Of a stretch of DNA of 64,000 bases, positions 18,301-26,902 are shown one piece after another. Source of the stretch: JBBIPA01 sp963775935 (lineage in GTDB: Bacteria; Chloroflexota; Dehalococcoidia; GIF9; UBA5629); contig CAVZKR010000002.1 of the NCBI GenBank assembly GCA_963775935.1, forward strand, positions 496,001 to 560,000. The letters are read 5' to 3'. Under the pieces are notes generated by a model. That model was given only the letters and a program-made list of their open reading frames with translations. It ran no database searches and was not told the DNA's origin. Position 1 is the stretch's first letter; the number at the start of each line of letters is the position of its first letter. A program made the position numbers and the translations under genes.

Positions 18301-19356
18301 CTATAGGTCGATACCATCTATGAATAAACCTTTGTCGCTTAAGCTTGTGTTTTCCCGAAAGTATTTAATATATACCTGAATGGCTGTATCTATGCGGGTC
18401 AATCCACGCATAGAGGATAGCAACGGGTGATCCGGCTCACAGACACAGTAGATATATCCGATACCACGAAGCAGTGCCAGATTGTTAATATGCCTTATTA
18501 GAGGAACCAAGTATTTTGGCTTCCTGAAGCCTATCGGTGTCAGCATCATTTGCTTGAGTAGTTCACCACGGCGGGGCATGCGAGGCATAGGCCAAAAAGG
18601 GTGGGTCATATCCGTAAACAGCTTGAAGAATTTCATCTTTGCGTTCAGCCGTTCAACCGTAATCTTCGTAACCTGGCTCCAGTCCCAGAATCCCATGCAG
18701 GCAAGCAGATTACTCTCGTCCTCGAGGAGAAATAGATTATCTAAATGGTAGCCAGGTGTCCTGCTGATAAATTTTTGCAGTTCGGCCGCTGTCTTTGTTT
18801 CATATAACTCGTAGTCCTGCCAGGTCTCATTTATTAAACTGGCAATAGTCGGAAGGTCATCTATAATAGCGGTTCTTATCTGATAGCTCGTTTCAACCGA
18901 CATTTTCTTGTAGACAGCTAAGCCGGGCATGGTAAGGGTGCGATGTCTCTGAAATCCTTCTCGACCGATATAATGCATCGAAGGCAAGTTGCCCCCGATA
19001 ATAAGCGAGTAAGCGAGTATAGCGCCTCTCTGTCTGAGATATGTTTCACGGAACTGATGCATTTGCCCGGCTATCCGTTTGCCACGGTAATCGGGATCGA
19101 CAAAAGCTTGAAACACATGCCCGACCTTCTCTTCTTTGCCGTTCACTAATGCATTGCGCAGGGCACAGGCCGTCGAACCGATGATACGGTTGTTTTCAAT
19201 AGCTACATAGACCTTATAGTCACTATACGCTTTAACGCGGGCGAAGAAATCCGGCGTATTTACCGTGGATACAATCAGGGTAGTCCCCTGGGGACATCTG
19301 GCCTGCAGTTTTTGGAGTTCTCCATTATCATTTTGGTTTGCTTCGCGTATGTCCAT
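18301..19356 (-). CDS. Two-domain GNAT N-acetyltransferase
   Basis: 351 residues. The first GNAT domain (residues 1-145) shows the acetyl-CoA loop as VDPDYRGKRIAGQMHQ and a hydrophobic core strand KVYVAIENNRIIGS. A second, more divergent GNAT-like half starts near residue 155 (YQIRTAIIDDLPTIASLINE). Tandem GNAT proteins usually have one active and one structural half; the first looks able to bind acetyl-CoA. The substrate is unknown. It lies between the hypothetical gene at 17635 and the broken methyltransferase gene, all on the minus strand. Confidence 0.8.
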   Translation of the reverse strand: MDIREANQNDNGELQKLQARCPQGTTLIVSTVNTPDFFARVKAYSDYKVYVAIENNRIIGSTACALRNALVNGKEEKVGHVFQAFVDPDYRGKRIAGQMHQFRETYLRQRGAILAYSLIIGGNLPSMHYIGREGFQRHRTLTMPGLAVYKKMSVETSYQIRTAIIDDLPTIASLINETWQDYELYETKTAAELQKFISRTPGYHLDNLFLLEDESNLLACMGFWDWSQVTKITVERLNAKMKFFKLFTDMTHPFWPMPRMPRRGELLKQMMLTPIGFRKPKYLVPLIRHINNLALLRGIGYIYCVCEPDHPLLSSMRGLTRIDTAIQVYIKYFRENTSLSDKGLFIDGIDL

Positions 19357-19407
19357 CTTCCCCTGTTCCCATGCTTTTCAAAGTGAAATAGATAGCGGAA
19401 ATCACAA

Positions 19408-20557
19408 TTAAGGCCGTTGAGCTATTAAGAACCCACGATTAGGAAATAATCGGCTGGCAGGCATTGGTATCGTACGCACCGTACGGAATCCAAAGCTCTC
19501 TATTTCTAACTGCAGGTCTTTGGCTGTTTTTATGGGTACTCCCCAGAGTCCATACAACAGTTCTTGCAAGGCGGAAAGACGTTTTTCTGATCTCTGATGT
19601 CCGGCGCTACTCGAAAAGAGAGCGCTCAGGTAGGGTAGTGAAATCAATGGGTCAGACTTAAGGGCTTTTAAAGTTGCCAGCAGCATGTCCCGGCGATATG
19701 CCCAGATGTTATCCGAAACCGCCAGCAGTAATGGCATGAACATATATCCTCCGGGTTTGACAGCTTTGAACAAGGTGCGCAGAGTGCCGGCACGGGACGA
19801 GGCCGGAAAGAAAAATTGGCTCCATTGAGCTGTATCAAAAACGGCTTCGTCTTTTAACGTGCACGCGTCGATTTGACGTATTTCAACACGGTGGTTAACT
19901 CCTAGAAGAACTGCCCGCCGCCTTGCTTCACTTGCAGTTTTAGCCTCAATCTCGACTCCCACCCCTGTGACCTTGGGATAAGTTGCGAGAATTTGAAACA
20001 AAGTGTTACCCACCCCACAACCTGATTCCAGATGGTTTGCACCCTGTTGCCAGAGTCTTTTTATCTCAGGCATCGCCTGCCCGATTGCCGCACCAACAAA
20101 GCCGCGAATAGGTGACATTGCCGAGATGACTCCTTGAGCTAGGGAGAGTACGTTCGTCAACTTCTAACGCAGTATAGTCGGTAGCCGTCTTCTCTAAATT
20201 GGCTAAATTTCTCAGTCGAATATTAGTTACCTGGAGCGTATGAACCAATGGCAGGAGAGCATCAGCCGAAGTAAGAAGGTTTAGATTGGGAGCCAGCCGG
20301 AAGACGCCGTCGTTTTGCTGGACAAAGCCATAGGACACTAGACCGCCGAGGACACGATCAATCTTCTCTTTCTCCAGGCTAGTGGATGTGGCAATCTGTT
20401 GAGCAGTGCTCTCGGTGGATAATGCATCAATAATACCGGAGTTAATTGCCCCGGTTAGCAGGGCCACTGCTTCGGCACCGGCGATTAGTTCACCCAATTT
20501 CTGATTGGCTACATCTTGAGCCCGGATTTGCAGGACTTCGCTAATCGTTCCCGTCAT
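19408..20557 (-). pseudogene. SAM-dependent methyltransferase with winged-helix domain, frameshifted
   Basis: Two minus-strand frames make one gene. The N-terminal part (20557 to about 20140) encodes a winged-helix/dimerisation region (GELIAGAEAVALLTGAINSG, IATSTSLEKEKIDRVLGGLV). The C-terminal part (about 20150 to 19408) encodes the Rossmann methyltransferase: HLESGCGVGNTL is the SAM-binding glycine loop, GVGVEIEAKTASEARRRA the acidic strand, and RTLFKAVKPGGYMFMP the usual post-motif. The frame changes at about 20140-20160. A TAG just upstream in the second frame and the absence of a good start there argue that the second part is not a separate gene. Whether this is decay or a sequence error is undecided. 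Confidence 0.7.
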
Positions 20558-20570
20558 AGTAAGCTCCTTT

Positions 20571-21158
20571 TTATACTCGGACGTGTTTGGCTTTTTCTCC
20601 CTCGATGATACTAAGCTCTGTTTCTCTCAATATTTTCTCGATGTATTCATCGTTTCCTTTGGAAAAAGCATTATTAATGCTCAAGAAAGCGATTCCGTGA
20701 ACAAAGATCCACATCTTGGTTAAGACGTTTTCCCTCTGTTGTTCACCGAGCCCTTCCAGGATCGGTTCGTTTTTCATTCTCTGAAGTGCCTCTTCAAAGG
20801 CGATTTTTCTCAGTGTCTTCCCGTAGCCATCACTTTTACCTCTATTGTTCTCACCGTACAGGAAGCGGAAAAGGTTTTTCTCCTTACTGGCAAAAAGAAT
20901 ATAGCCTAACCCCATATCTAGGAAAGTCTGCCCAGTCCTGGGTATGGTTTGATATGTTGATTGAACATCGGCGGCCATCTTTCTTAATTCCATATCTAGT
21001 TTTTTCATCGATTTGAAGTTCGAATATAATGGTTGTGTTGAACAATTAAGCTTTTTCGCGAGTTTTCGTGCTGAAAGCTTCTCGATTCCTTCAGCCCTGA
21101 CCAATTTAAAGGCCGACTCGATGAGCATCTCCCTGGTGAATGAAAGATTAACCGGCAT
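20571..21158 (-). CDS. TetR/AcrR-family regulator
   Basis: 195 residues. An N-terminal helix-turn-helix (about 10-50: REMLIESAFKLVRAEGIEKL then SARKLAKKLNCSTQPLYSNF) is followed by an all-helical ligand domain. It starts 12 bp before the methyltransferase gene and probably heads a TetR-methyltransferase-acetyltransferase transcript. A perfect 12-bp palindrome lies just upstream of its start, consistent with autorepression. Confidence 0.88.
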   Translation of the reverse strand: MPVNLSFTREMLIESAFKLVRAEGIEKLSARKLAKKLNCSTQPLYSNFKSMKKLDMELRKMAADVQSTYQTIPRTGQTFLDMGLGYILFASKEKNLFRFLYGENNRGKSDGYGKTLRKIAFEEALQRMKNEPILEGLGEQQRENVLTKMWIFVHGIAFLSINNAFSKGNDEYIEKILRETELSIIEGEKAKHVRV

Positions 21159-21183
21159 TCCCTTATCCTCATTTATTTATAAT

Positions 21184-21217
21184 TATATAACACATGTTAT
21201 ATAACATATGTCATAAC
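21184..21217 (-). promoter_or_regulatory. Putative TetR operator
   Basis: TGTTATATAACA at 21195-21206 is a perfect palindrome, extended by near-symmetric CACA/TATG flanks; TTATATAACA is also repeated 14 bp to the left. The site lies about 37 bp upstream of the TetR start, where a repressor would block its promoter. Confidence 0.6.
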
Positions 21218-21245
21218 GATTGTCAACAGACTAACGGATACTTTT

Positions 21246-21644
21246 TTAGATAGCGCCTTCATCAAAGTGTTGCAGAAGGTAGTCGAGGAGTTCCAGCTTA
21301 ACCATTTCCTGTCGGGCAAATTCCTCAATACCATATTTCCGGATAAACTTATAGTTAGCCTCCAGCGGACGGTACGAGATAAACGAATCGCTTTGTTTCG
21401 ATCCTTCCATGATCCGGCTTACTCTTTCGCAGCTTGCCCAGTCAGGGCATTGGGCACAAGCCTCGAGGTGCTTCTGCTTGACACAGCAGGTGATGAAACC
21501 ACAGGCTGGATGTTTCTGTTCAAAGTCCTTTCCGGCGCAGCCGGGGCATCGCGATGATCCTGTGGTATGGTACCTTGGGCAGAGACCACAATCAAGCCCA
21601 CAAGCCCCCACCATGGGATAGCGCTTCAGCGGGTACTCACTCAT
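21246..21644 (-). CDS. DUF3795 cysteine-rich protein
   Basis: 132 residues with ten cysteines, mostly in the first 70 residues (ACGLDCGLCPRY, RCPGCAG, FITCCVKQKHLEACAQCP). This matches the DUF3795 family, small presumed metal-binding proteins that are common in anaerobes. The C-terminal half is helical. Function is unknown. The gene lies within the repeat-bounded block, upstream of the TetR gene in the same direction but separated from it by the operator region. Confidence 0.8.
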   Translation of the reverse strand: MSEYPLKRYPMVGACGLDCGLCPRYHTTGSSRCPGCAGKDFEQKHPACGFITCCVKQKHLEACAQCPDWASCERVSRIMEGSKQSDSFISYRPLEANYKFIRKYGIEEFARQEMVKLELLDYLLQHFDEGAI

Positions 21645-21670
21645 TAGAGACTCCTCTGACTAATTGCACT

Positions 21671-22084
21671 TTATGCCCAAGGTTTCAAGAAGAACCCATA
21701 GATTATACCGAGTATAAGCATTTCACCTAATCCAGTGAGAAGCGTATAGAGTAATGTTGCAACGGGTACTTTAAACATCATCCAGTTTGAGGCTACAGAC
21801 ATAACGATGCGAAAGAACCAAGCCAAGAAGGCAAAGCTTATTCCTTTCACTAAACCTATTTCACCAGGAAGGCTTGTATATAGAAGCAGGAATATTCCTG
21901 CCATAACAAATCCATAAACAAGATCAATAATAACTCCTATGGGTACATTTATAGACGTTTTTGCTATCGGTTTGTAGACTTCGTAAAGTCTACGAGCAAG
22001 GGGATTGGCATTAATCAGACTATCTAGAACGCCAAAAAGAATGCCACTGACAAAGCTTACGATTACATAGCTAATCAATCTCAC
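21671..22084 (-). CDS. Small four-helix membrane protein
   Basis: 137 residues with about four hydrophobic helices (RLISYVIVSFVSGILFGVLD, VPIGVIIDLVYGFVMAGIFL, then two near the C-terminus). There are no catalytic motifs. It ends 26 bp before the DUF3795 gene in the same direction. Family unknown to me. Confidence 0.65.
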   Translation of the reverse strand: MRLISYVIVSFVSGILFGVLDSLINANPLARRLYEVYKPIAKTSINVPIGVIIDLVYGFVMAGIFLLLYTSLPGEIGLVKGISFAFLAWFFRIVMSVASNWMMFKVPVATLLYTLLTGLGEMLILGIIYGFFLKPWA

Positions 22085-22137
22085 TTCCTCCCTTGTCGCA
22101 CTAATATATGTGATGAAATGAATTACTGAGCAAGAGA

Positions 22138-22818
22138 CTATTCCTCCAATCTCCTCTGGACAGCTTCGCTCTCAAGCTCCTTAATGGCATCGGTTGCGAT
22201 CCAGCGGGCAGCCTTTGAATCTAGCTTATGGATTTCTTTGGCGATATCTACTACAGCTTTGTTTAGGTTTCGGTTGCGCTTCCCCATATTTCGCATTGCC
22301 CAATTGACTGCCTTCTTTACAAAGTTGCGCTCATCTGTAGCCCCTTCCCTTATCACCGGGAATAATGCTATGAATTTATCGTCCGCTGCCTTCTTATCAT
22401 GCCAGGCAAGGCAGGCTATCAGTGAGAAAGCAGTCCTCTTGACGAACTCTCCCTCGCGATTAGACCAGTCATGGATTTTCTTCCAAGCTAGCGGCGACTT
22501 CTCGAAAAGGTTCATGCAGACCTGGTCGCAGACGTCCCAGGAGTTGATATCCTTCACCCAGTCCTCCATCTGAGCTTCTGTTAACTTCTGAGGATCATCA
22601 ATCATTGCTGCCAGGATTCTGGCATCATCTATTCCTGTCTTCCATAACTCAAGAGAGAGTTCGTGGTTCTTTCCTATTTCCTTCGCCAGCAATCTCAACT
22701 CAGGAATCGATACACCTAGCCTTTTTTCAACCGCCATACCGTATCTCGCCATCCCTTCCAACTGGTCAGGTTTGGCTTTTTTATTTAGTTTCTTCAGTAC
22801 ATCTTCAGCCGTATTCAT
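22138..22818 (-). CDS. AlkD-like DNA alkylation repair protein
   Basis: 226 residues of HEAT-like helical repeats. The segments GVSIPELRLLAKEIGKNHEL, SWDVCDQVCMNLFEKSPLAW and NFVKKAVNWAMRNMGKRN are characteristic of the DNA alkylation repair (AlkC/AlkD) family of glycosylases, which excise N3- and N7-alkylated bases; the SWDxCD and NFVKKAVNWAxR blocks include the residues that line the DNA groove. The length is typical for the family. It is the outermost gene of the block, 60 bp from the right-hand 120-bp repeat. Confidence 0.85.
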   Translation of the reverse strand: MNTAEDVLKKLNKKAKPDQLEGMARYGMAVEKRLGVSIPELRLLAKEIGKNHELSLELWKTGIDDARILAAMIDDPQKLTEAQMEDWVKDINSWDVCDQVCMNLFEKSPLAWKKIHDWSNREGEFVKRTAFSLIACLAWHDKKAADDKFIALFPVIREGATDERNFVKKAVNWAMRNMGKRNRNLNKAVVDIAKEIHKLDSKAARWIATDAIKELESEAVQRRLEE

Positions 22819-22877
22819 ACGGACATTTTATTCCTTCGCCTATGGCGTGTTCAAGGCTTGTTCGGGCAACTGGATAA

Positions 22878-22997
22878 TGGACGGGGAGTTCGCTTCCTCT
22901 TAATACCTTGGTCTCCCCGTCCAAGATTTTAGATACAAAAAAACCTTAGCCAATGATGACTAAGGTCAATTTTGAAGCTTGGTGGAGGCGGGGGAGG
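22878..22997 (-). repeat. 120-bp direct repeat, right copy
   Basis: This is the near-identical partner of 17315-17433, in the same orientation. On the minus strand it runs from a tmRNA-like 3' end through a terminator hairpin to a long inverted pair around CTCCCCGTCC. It sits in a gene-free stretch between the AlkD-like gene and the ABC exporter. Confidence 0.85.
22937..22965 (-). terminator. Rho-independent terminator in right repeat
   Basis: Minus strand: CCTTAG, a 10-base loop, CTAAGG, then seven T. It would end transcription coming from the tmRNA-like side or from the ABC exporter gene. Confidence 0.65.
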
Positions 22998-23018
22998 GTT
23001 GAACTCCCCGTTCAAGTG
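22980..23018 (-). other. tmRNA 3'-end-like fragment
   Basis: The minus strand reads GAACGGGGAGTTCAACC, CTCCCC, then CGCCTCCACCA: a T-arm (stem GGGGAG/CTCCCC around the 7-base loop TTCAACC), an acceptor strand and CCA. This resembles the conserved end of tmRNA. Upstream there is only AT-rich sequence and then the exporter gene, so no full tmRNA is present. Fragments like this commonly mark integration sites. Confidence 0.4.
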
Positions 23019-23131
23019 AAAAATTCAAAACGTTATAACTTCTGGATTATTGTTTCTTAATAAACATAAGCTTGTTTTGTTTTGCTTTGACTGCGGGTTT
23101 TCTATTGAGGGATTATGGTCAGGTGGACAGT

Positions 23132-26100
23132 CTAGGTTGGCAGTGGGGCATAGGTCATTTCGTAAAGCCTGGTGTACAGGCCGCCGAGGCGGAGCAGCTT
23201 TTCATGTTGACCCTGCTCTACAATTCGTCCCTTGTCCAGCACAATAATGGTATCGGCATCGCGAACAGTGGACAGCCGATGAGCTATGACTAACGTAGTT
23301 CTCCCTTTCATGAGCCGTCCAAGACTCTGCTGCAAGACATGTTCACTGTATGAGTCCACGCTTGCGGTGGCTTCATCCAGGAGAAGTATGGCTGGATCGG
23401 CGAGGAGCGCTCGAGCAAAGCTAATAAGCTGCCGTTGTCCCATACTCAGGTTTTGTCCCCGCTCCTGAAGTTCGGTATCGTATTTTTTATCGAGCGACAT
23501 GATGAAATCGTGGGCGCTCACTGTTTTTACAGCCGTTATTATCTGTTCATCTGTTGCCTCAGGGTTGCCGTAACGAATGTTATCTTTTACCGTGCCGGAA
23601 AACAGGAATGGGTCTTGCAGTACCAATCCTAACTGGTGCCTGTAGCTCGTTTTCTCCAAACTGAGCAGGTCCAATCCGTCGATCAGAATATTTCCTTTGG
23701 TGGCATTATAAAAGCAAGCTATTAAATTAACAATGGTAGTTTTACCTGCCCCGGTGGGACCGACCAGCGCTACTGTTGCCCCTGCGGGGATGTGCAGATT
23801 AATGTTATGGAGGACTTCAATGCCTGATTCATAGCTGAAGGAAACATCTTTGAAAGTAACCTCTCCTTTTAGATGAGGTGCTACGATGCTTTTTGAGGTA
23901 TCATCTGTTTCCGGCCTAACATCGAGCAGTTCGAAGACACGGGCTCCGGAGGCCATTGCCATCTGTAACTCCGCATATGACATGGTCAGGGCTCTGATTG
24001 GGTCGAAGAAATTCTGTATATAAAGTATAAAGGCAAGGAGGGTACCTATCAGAAGTGTACCGCCCAGTACTCCGATTCCACCATAAATGATAATCATAGT
24101 GATGGCGAGCGCTGACAGTAGTTCCACGCCGGGCATCATGGCAGCCGAAATACGCGCTGCCTTCAAGTTGGTACCAAGGTGAGTATAGTTCACCTGTTCA
24201 AATTGTTGAGAATTCAGGTCCTCACGGGATAGGCTCTGGATAACTCGTACTCCGGATATATTTTCCTGAAGAGCAGCGTTAACCGGCGCTAAGGCTTGCC
24301 TTGCTCGTATGAAGGATTGGCGTGCCCCCTTTTGCCAGAATAGTATTAACAGGAAGAGCAGCGGTATAAACGTTAAGGTAAGCAATGCCAGCTTAAACTC
24401 CATGGCAAAAAGGGTGAATACAATAGCAATCAGGCTGAGCACTTCGCCTGCTACCCAAAAAGCGCCGGAGTCGAGGAAATCTCCGAGCTCTTCCACATCA
24501 CTCTGGACACGGGACATAATGCGTCCAACCTCGTTCTTATCAAAAAACCTCACTGAAAGACGCTGTAGATGGTCGAAGAGCTGAGTTCTTAACCTCAGCA
24601 GAATGCTTTGCCCCAGACGCGCCTCGACTCTGATCTGGGCATAATATGCTATGCAGTTGAGGGCAGCATTTCCCAGGAAAAGCAGGACGATCATATTCAA
24701 CCCGCTGAGGTCGCCTGTGCTTATATAACTGTCCTCAGCCAGTCCGATAAGGTAGGGATTAGCCAGTACCGTAAAGGTAAACAGTAAAGTGGCAACAATG
24801 GTAAGGGGGAGTGCTACCTTGTATTGCGTGAAATAGGGGGCCATGCGTGAAACAATGCGGGAATCGTAAGCTTTGCCAAAAATAATGTCATCGGAAATAG
24901 CCAGGCTGCCGCCCTCGGGTACGCTTTTTACATGCAGTTTCTGCTGGTTCTCGTCCAGCCCAAAGGATGTCGTTGTGTCCACGACTGGCGCCACAGCATC
25001 CGGCTTATTGAGGATTTCCTGGTACTGAAATTGCAGGCCATAGAGTTGCCTATAAAGACCGTCTCTCTCAAGGAGTTCCTGATGTCTGCCCCGCTCAACT
25101 ATCTGACCGTTCTTCAGCACCAGGATGACATCAGCCATCTGTATTGAGCGCAGGCGATGAGCGATAATGAACGTGGTGCGGCCAACTGGTAGATCGTTCA
25201 GAGCCTGCTGTATCAGGTATTCGGTTTCACTATCAACACTTGATGTAGAGTCATCCATTATCAGAATACGCGGGTTGAGCAGGAGAGCACGGGCAATAGC
25301 CACCCGTTGTTTTTGCCCTCCGGAGAGGGTTATCCCCCGTTCTCCTACCCACGTGTCGTAACCATCAGGCAAGCTTATAATAAAATCATGTAACCGGGCT
25401 GTCTTCGCCGCTTCGGCTATCTCCTCCAGACTGGCATCCGGCTTGCCGTAGCTAATGTTCTCTCGTATCGTAGCCGAGAACAGAAAGGTATCCTGATGAA
25501 CGATGCCGACATGCTTCCGCAGAGAGGTCAACGATAAGTCCCGTATATCTATCCCGTCGATACTGATGGAGCCGGCTGTTACATCATAGAAACGCGGTAT
25601 CAAATTGGCAATGGTCGACTTCCCGCTTCCGCTATTGCCGACAAGAGCTATTACCTGCCCCGGCTCCGCTTCAAAGTTGATATCTTTCAAGACGGTACTG
25701 TGGCTACCGTAGCCAAAGCACACGTTCTGGAATCTCACCAGACCTTTTATCTCATCAACATCGATGGCATCAGGTTTTTCTGTAACCGGTGATACCTGGT
25801 CTATTATCTCGAAGATACGCTGTCCTGAGGCAGTAGCTCTGGAAATGAGTATGGTCATCCACCCCAGCATCCGCACCGGCATGCTGAGCATGACCAGGTA
25901 GAGTAAGAACTGTGCCAGTTCACCATGGGTGAGAGCGCCAGCCACCACCAGGTTCCCTCCATACCATAGTACAGCCGCCATCGCCAGAAGGAGGGCAAAA
26001 CTCATAATCGGGCTGTTCGTAGCCAGAAGGTTGTTGGCTTCTATCTCCTGATTGTATATCGTTTCAGCCTGGCGGCGGAATTTCTGGCTCTCAAACTCTT

Positions 26101-26740
26101 CACGGGCAAAGGCACGCACAACACGAATCCCTGTCAGATTTTCCTGAATTATGCTGCCCAGAACTCCCAAATTTTGCTGAATCTTTGCCCATAACACTCG
26201 GAGTCTTCGGTTTATGGCGATAGTTCGAAATGATATGAATGGAAGAACGCACAAGCTGAGCAATGCCAGTTTCCAGTTAAGTAACAAAAGCACAACGGCA
26301 ATAGCTATCATGAGCACCAGGAAATACATGCCCCGGAGCATAGCGAAGCCAATGAACATGCGTACGCCCTCAACATCGGCAGTAGCTCGGGACATGAGCT
26401 GACCGGTTTGTGAGCGGTCATGAAATGCATAGCTGAGCCTCTGAAGGCGATTGTAAAGCGTATTGCGAAGGTCGTAGGCAACTCTCTGTGAGAGAGACTC
26501 AGCCAGGTAACTTTGCCAGTAGGTAAGTATGCTGCGAAGGACTCCAGCTCCAGCAACAGAAAGTCCAGCTAACACCACCGCGCCAATCTGGCTTGAGCCC
26601 AGTGCCAGGTCGATTGCCTGACCGGTAAACCGGGGAATTGCCATGGACATCGCCGCTCCTGCCAGGAGGCAGAAGTAGGCTAGTATGACCCGCGGTCGGT
26701 ATTTCCAGAACAGTGCCACAACTCGAAAGATGATACGCAT
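23132..26740 (-). CDS. Fused two-half ABC exporter (TMD-NBD-TMD-NBD)
   Basis: 1202 residues in one chain: TMD1 (about 10-310), NBD1 (Walker A GNSGSGKST near 365, LSGGQKQR, IIAHRL), a linker, TMD2 (about 640-930) and NBD2 (Walker A GPTGAGKTT near 993, LSMGQRQL, VIAHRL). The Walker B of NBD1 reads ILIMDDSTSSVD, with Asp in place of the catalytic Glu, whereas NBD2 reads ILLLDEATASVD. The signature that completes the NBD1-side site is the variant LSMGQ. So one of the two ATP sites should be degenerate, as in heterodimeric exporters such as TM287/288 or BmrCD. Here the two halves are fused head to tail. Lipid, drug or peptide export is possible; the substrate is unknown. Confidence 0.92.
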   Translation of the reverse strand: MRIIFRVVALFWKYRPRVILAYFCLLAGAAMSMAIPRFTGQAIDLALGSSQIGAVVLAGLSVAGAGVLRSILTYWQSYLAESLSQRVAYDLRNTLYNRLQRLSYAFHDRSQTGQLMSRATADVEGVRMFIGFAMLRGMYFLVLMIAIAVVLLLLNWKLALLSLCVLPFISFRTIAINRRLRVLWAKIQQNLGVLGSIIQENLTGIRVVRAFAREEFESQKFRRQAETIYNQEIEANNLLATNSPIMSFALLLAMAAVLWYGGNLVVAGALTHGELAQFLLYLVMLSMPVRMLGWMTILISRATASGQRIFEIIDQVSPVTEKPDAIDVDEIKGLVRFQNVCFGYGSHSTVLKDINFEAEPGQVIALVGNSGSGKSTIANLIPRFYDVTAGSISIDGIDIRDLSLTSLRKHVGIVHQDTFLFSATIRENISYGKPDASLEEIAEAAKTARLHDFIISLPDGYDTWVGERGITLSGGQKQRVAIARALLLNPRILIMDDSTSSVDSETEYLIQQALNDLPVGRTTFIIAHRLRSIQMADVILVLKNGQIVERGRHQELLERDGLYRQLYGLQFQYQEILNKPDAVAPVVDTTTSFGLDENQQKLHVKSVPEGGSLAISDDIIFGKAYDSRIVSRMAPYFTQYKVALPLTIVATLLFTFTVLANPYLIGLAEDSYISTGDLSGLNMIVLLFLGNAALNCIAYYAQIRVEARLGQSILLRLRTQLFDHLQRLSVRFFDKNEVGRIMSRVQSDVEELGDFLDSGAFWVAGEVLSLIAIVFTLFAMEFKLALLTLTFIPLLFLLILFWQKGARQSFIRARQALAPVNAALQENISGVRVIQSLSREDLNSQQFEQVNYTHLGTNLKAARISAAMMPGVELLSALAITMIIIYGGIGVLGGTLLIGTLLAFILYIQNFFDPIRALTMSYAELQMAMASGARVFELLDVRPETDDTSKSIVAPHLKGEVTFKDVSFSYESGIEVLHNINLHIPAGATVALVGPTGAGKTTIVNLIACFYNATKGNILIDGLDLLSLEKTSYRHQLGLVLQDPFLFSGTVKDNIRYGNPEATDEQIITAVKTVSAHDFIMSLDKKYDTELQERGQNLSMGQRQLISFARALLADPAILLLDEATASVDSYSEHVLQQSLGRLMKGRTTLVIAHRLSTVRDADTIIVLDKGRIVEQGQHEKLLRLGGLYTRLYEMTYAPLPT

Positions 26741-26902
26741 TTTTTGTATATATTATAACCGTAGGCAGGTTATTTTAAGCAATCTGACAAACTCAAAGTA
26801 GAGAAGTTTCTGCGCATTGCGCGTCTACGGGTGACCGTTACAGTCGTGAAAATGTAAGGCCAGTCTCTTCAGGTCTGTCCGTCTGCCCTGAGCGGAGCTA
26901 AT

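Noticed and set aside
20066..20160. Second methyltransferase piece as an independent gene starting at TTG 20160
   Set aside because: It lacks a ribosome site and starts inside the winged-helix region; the two pieces together form one standard family architecture.
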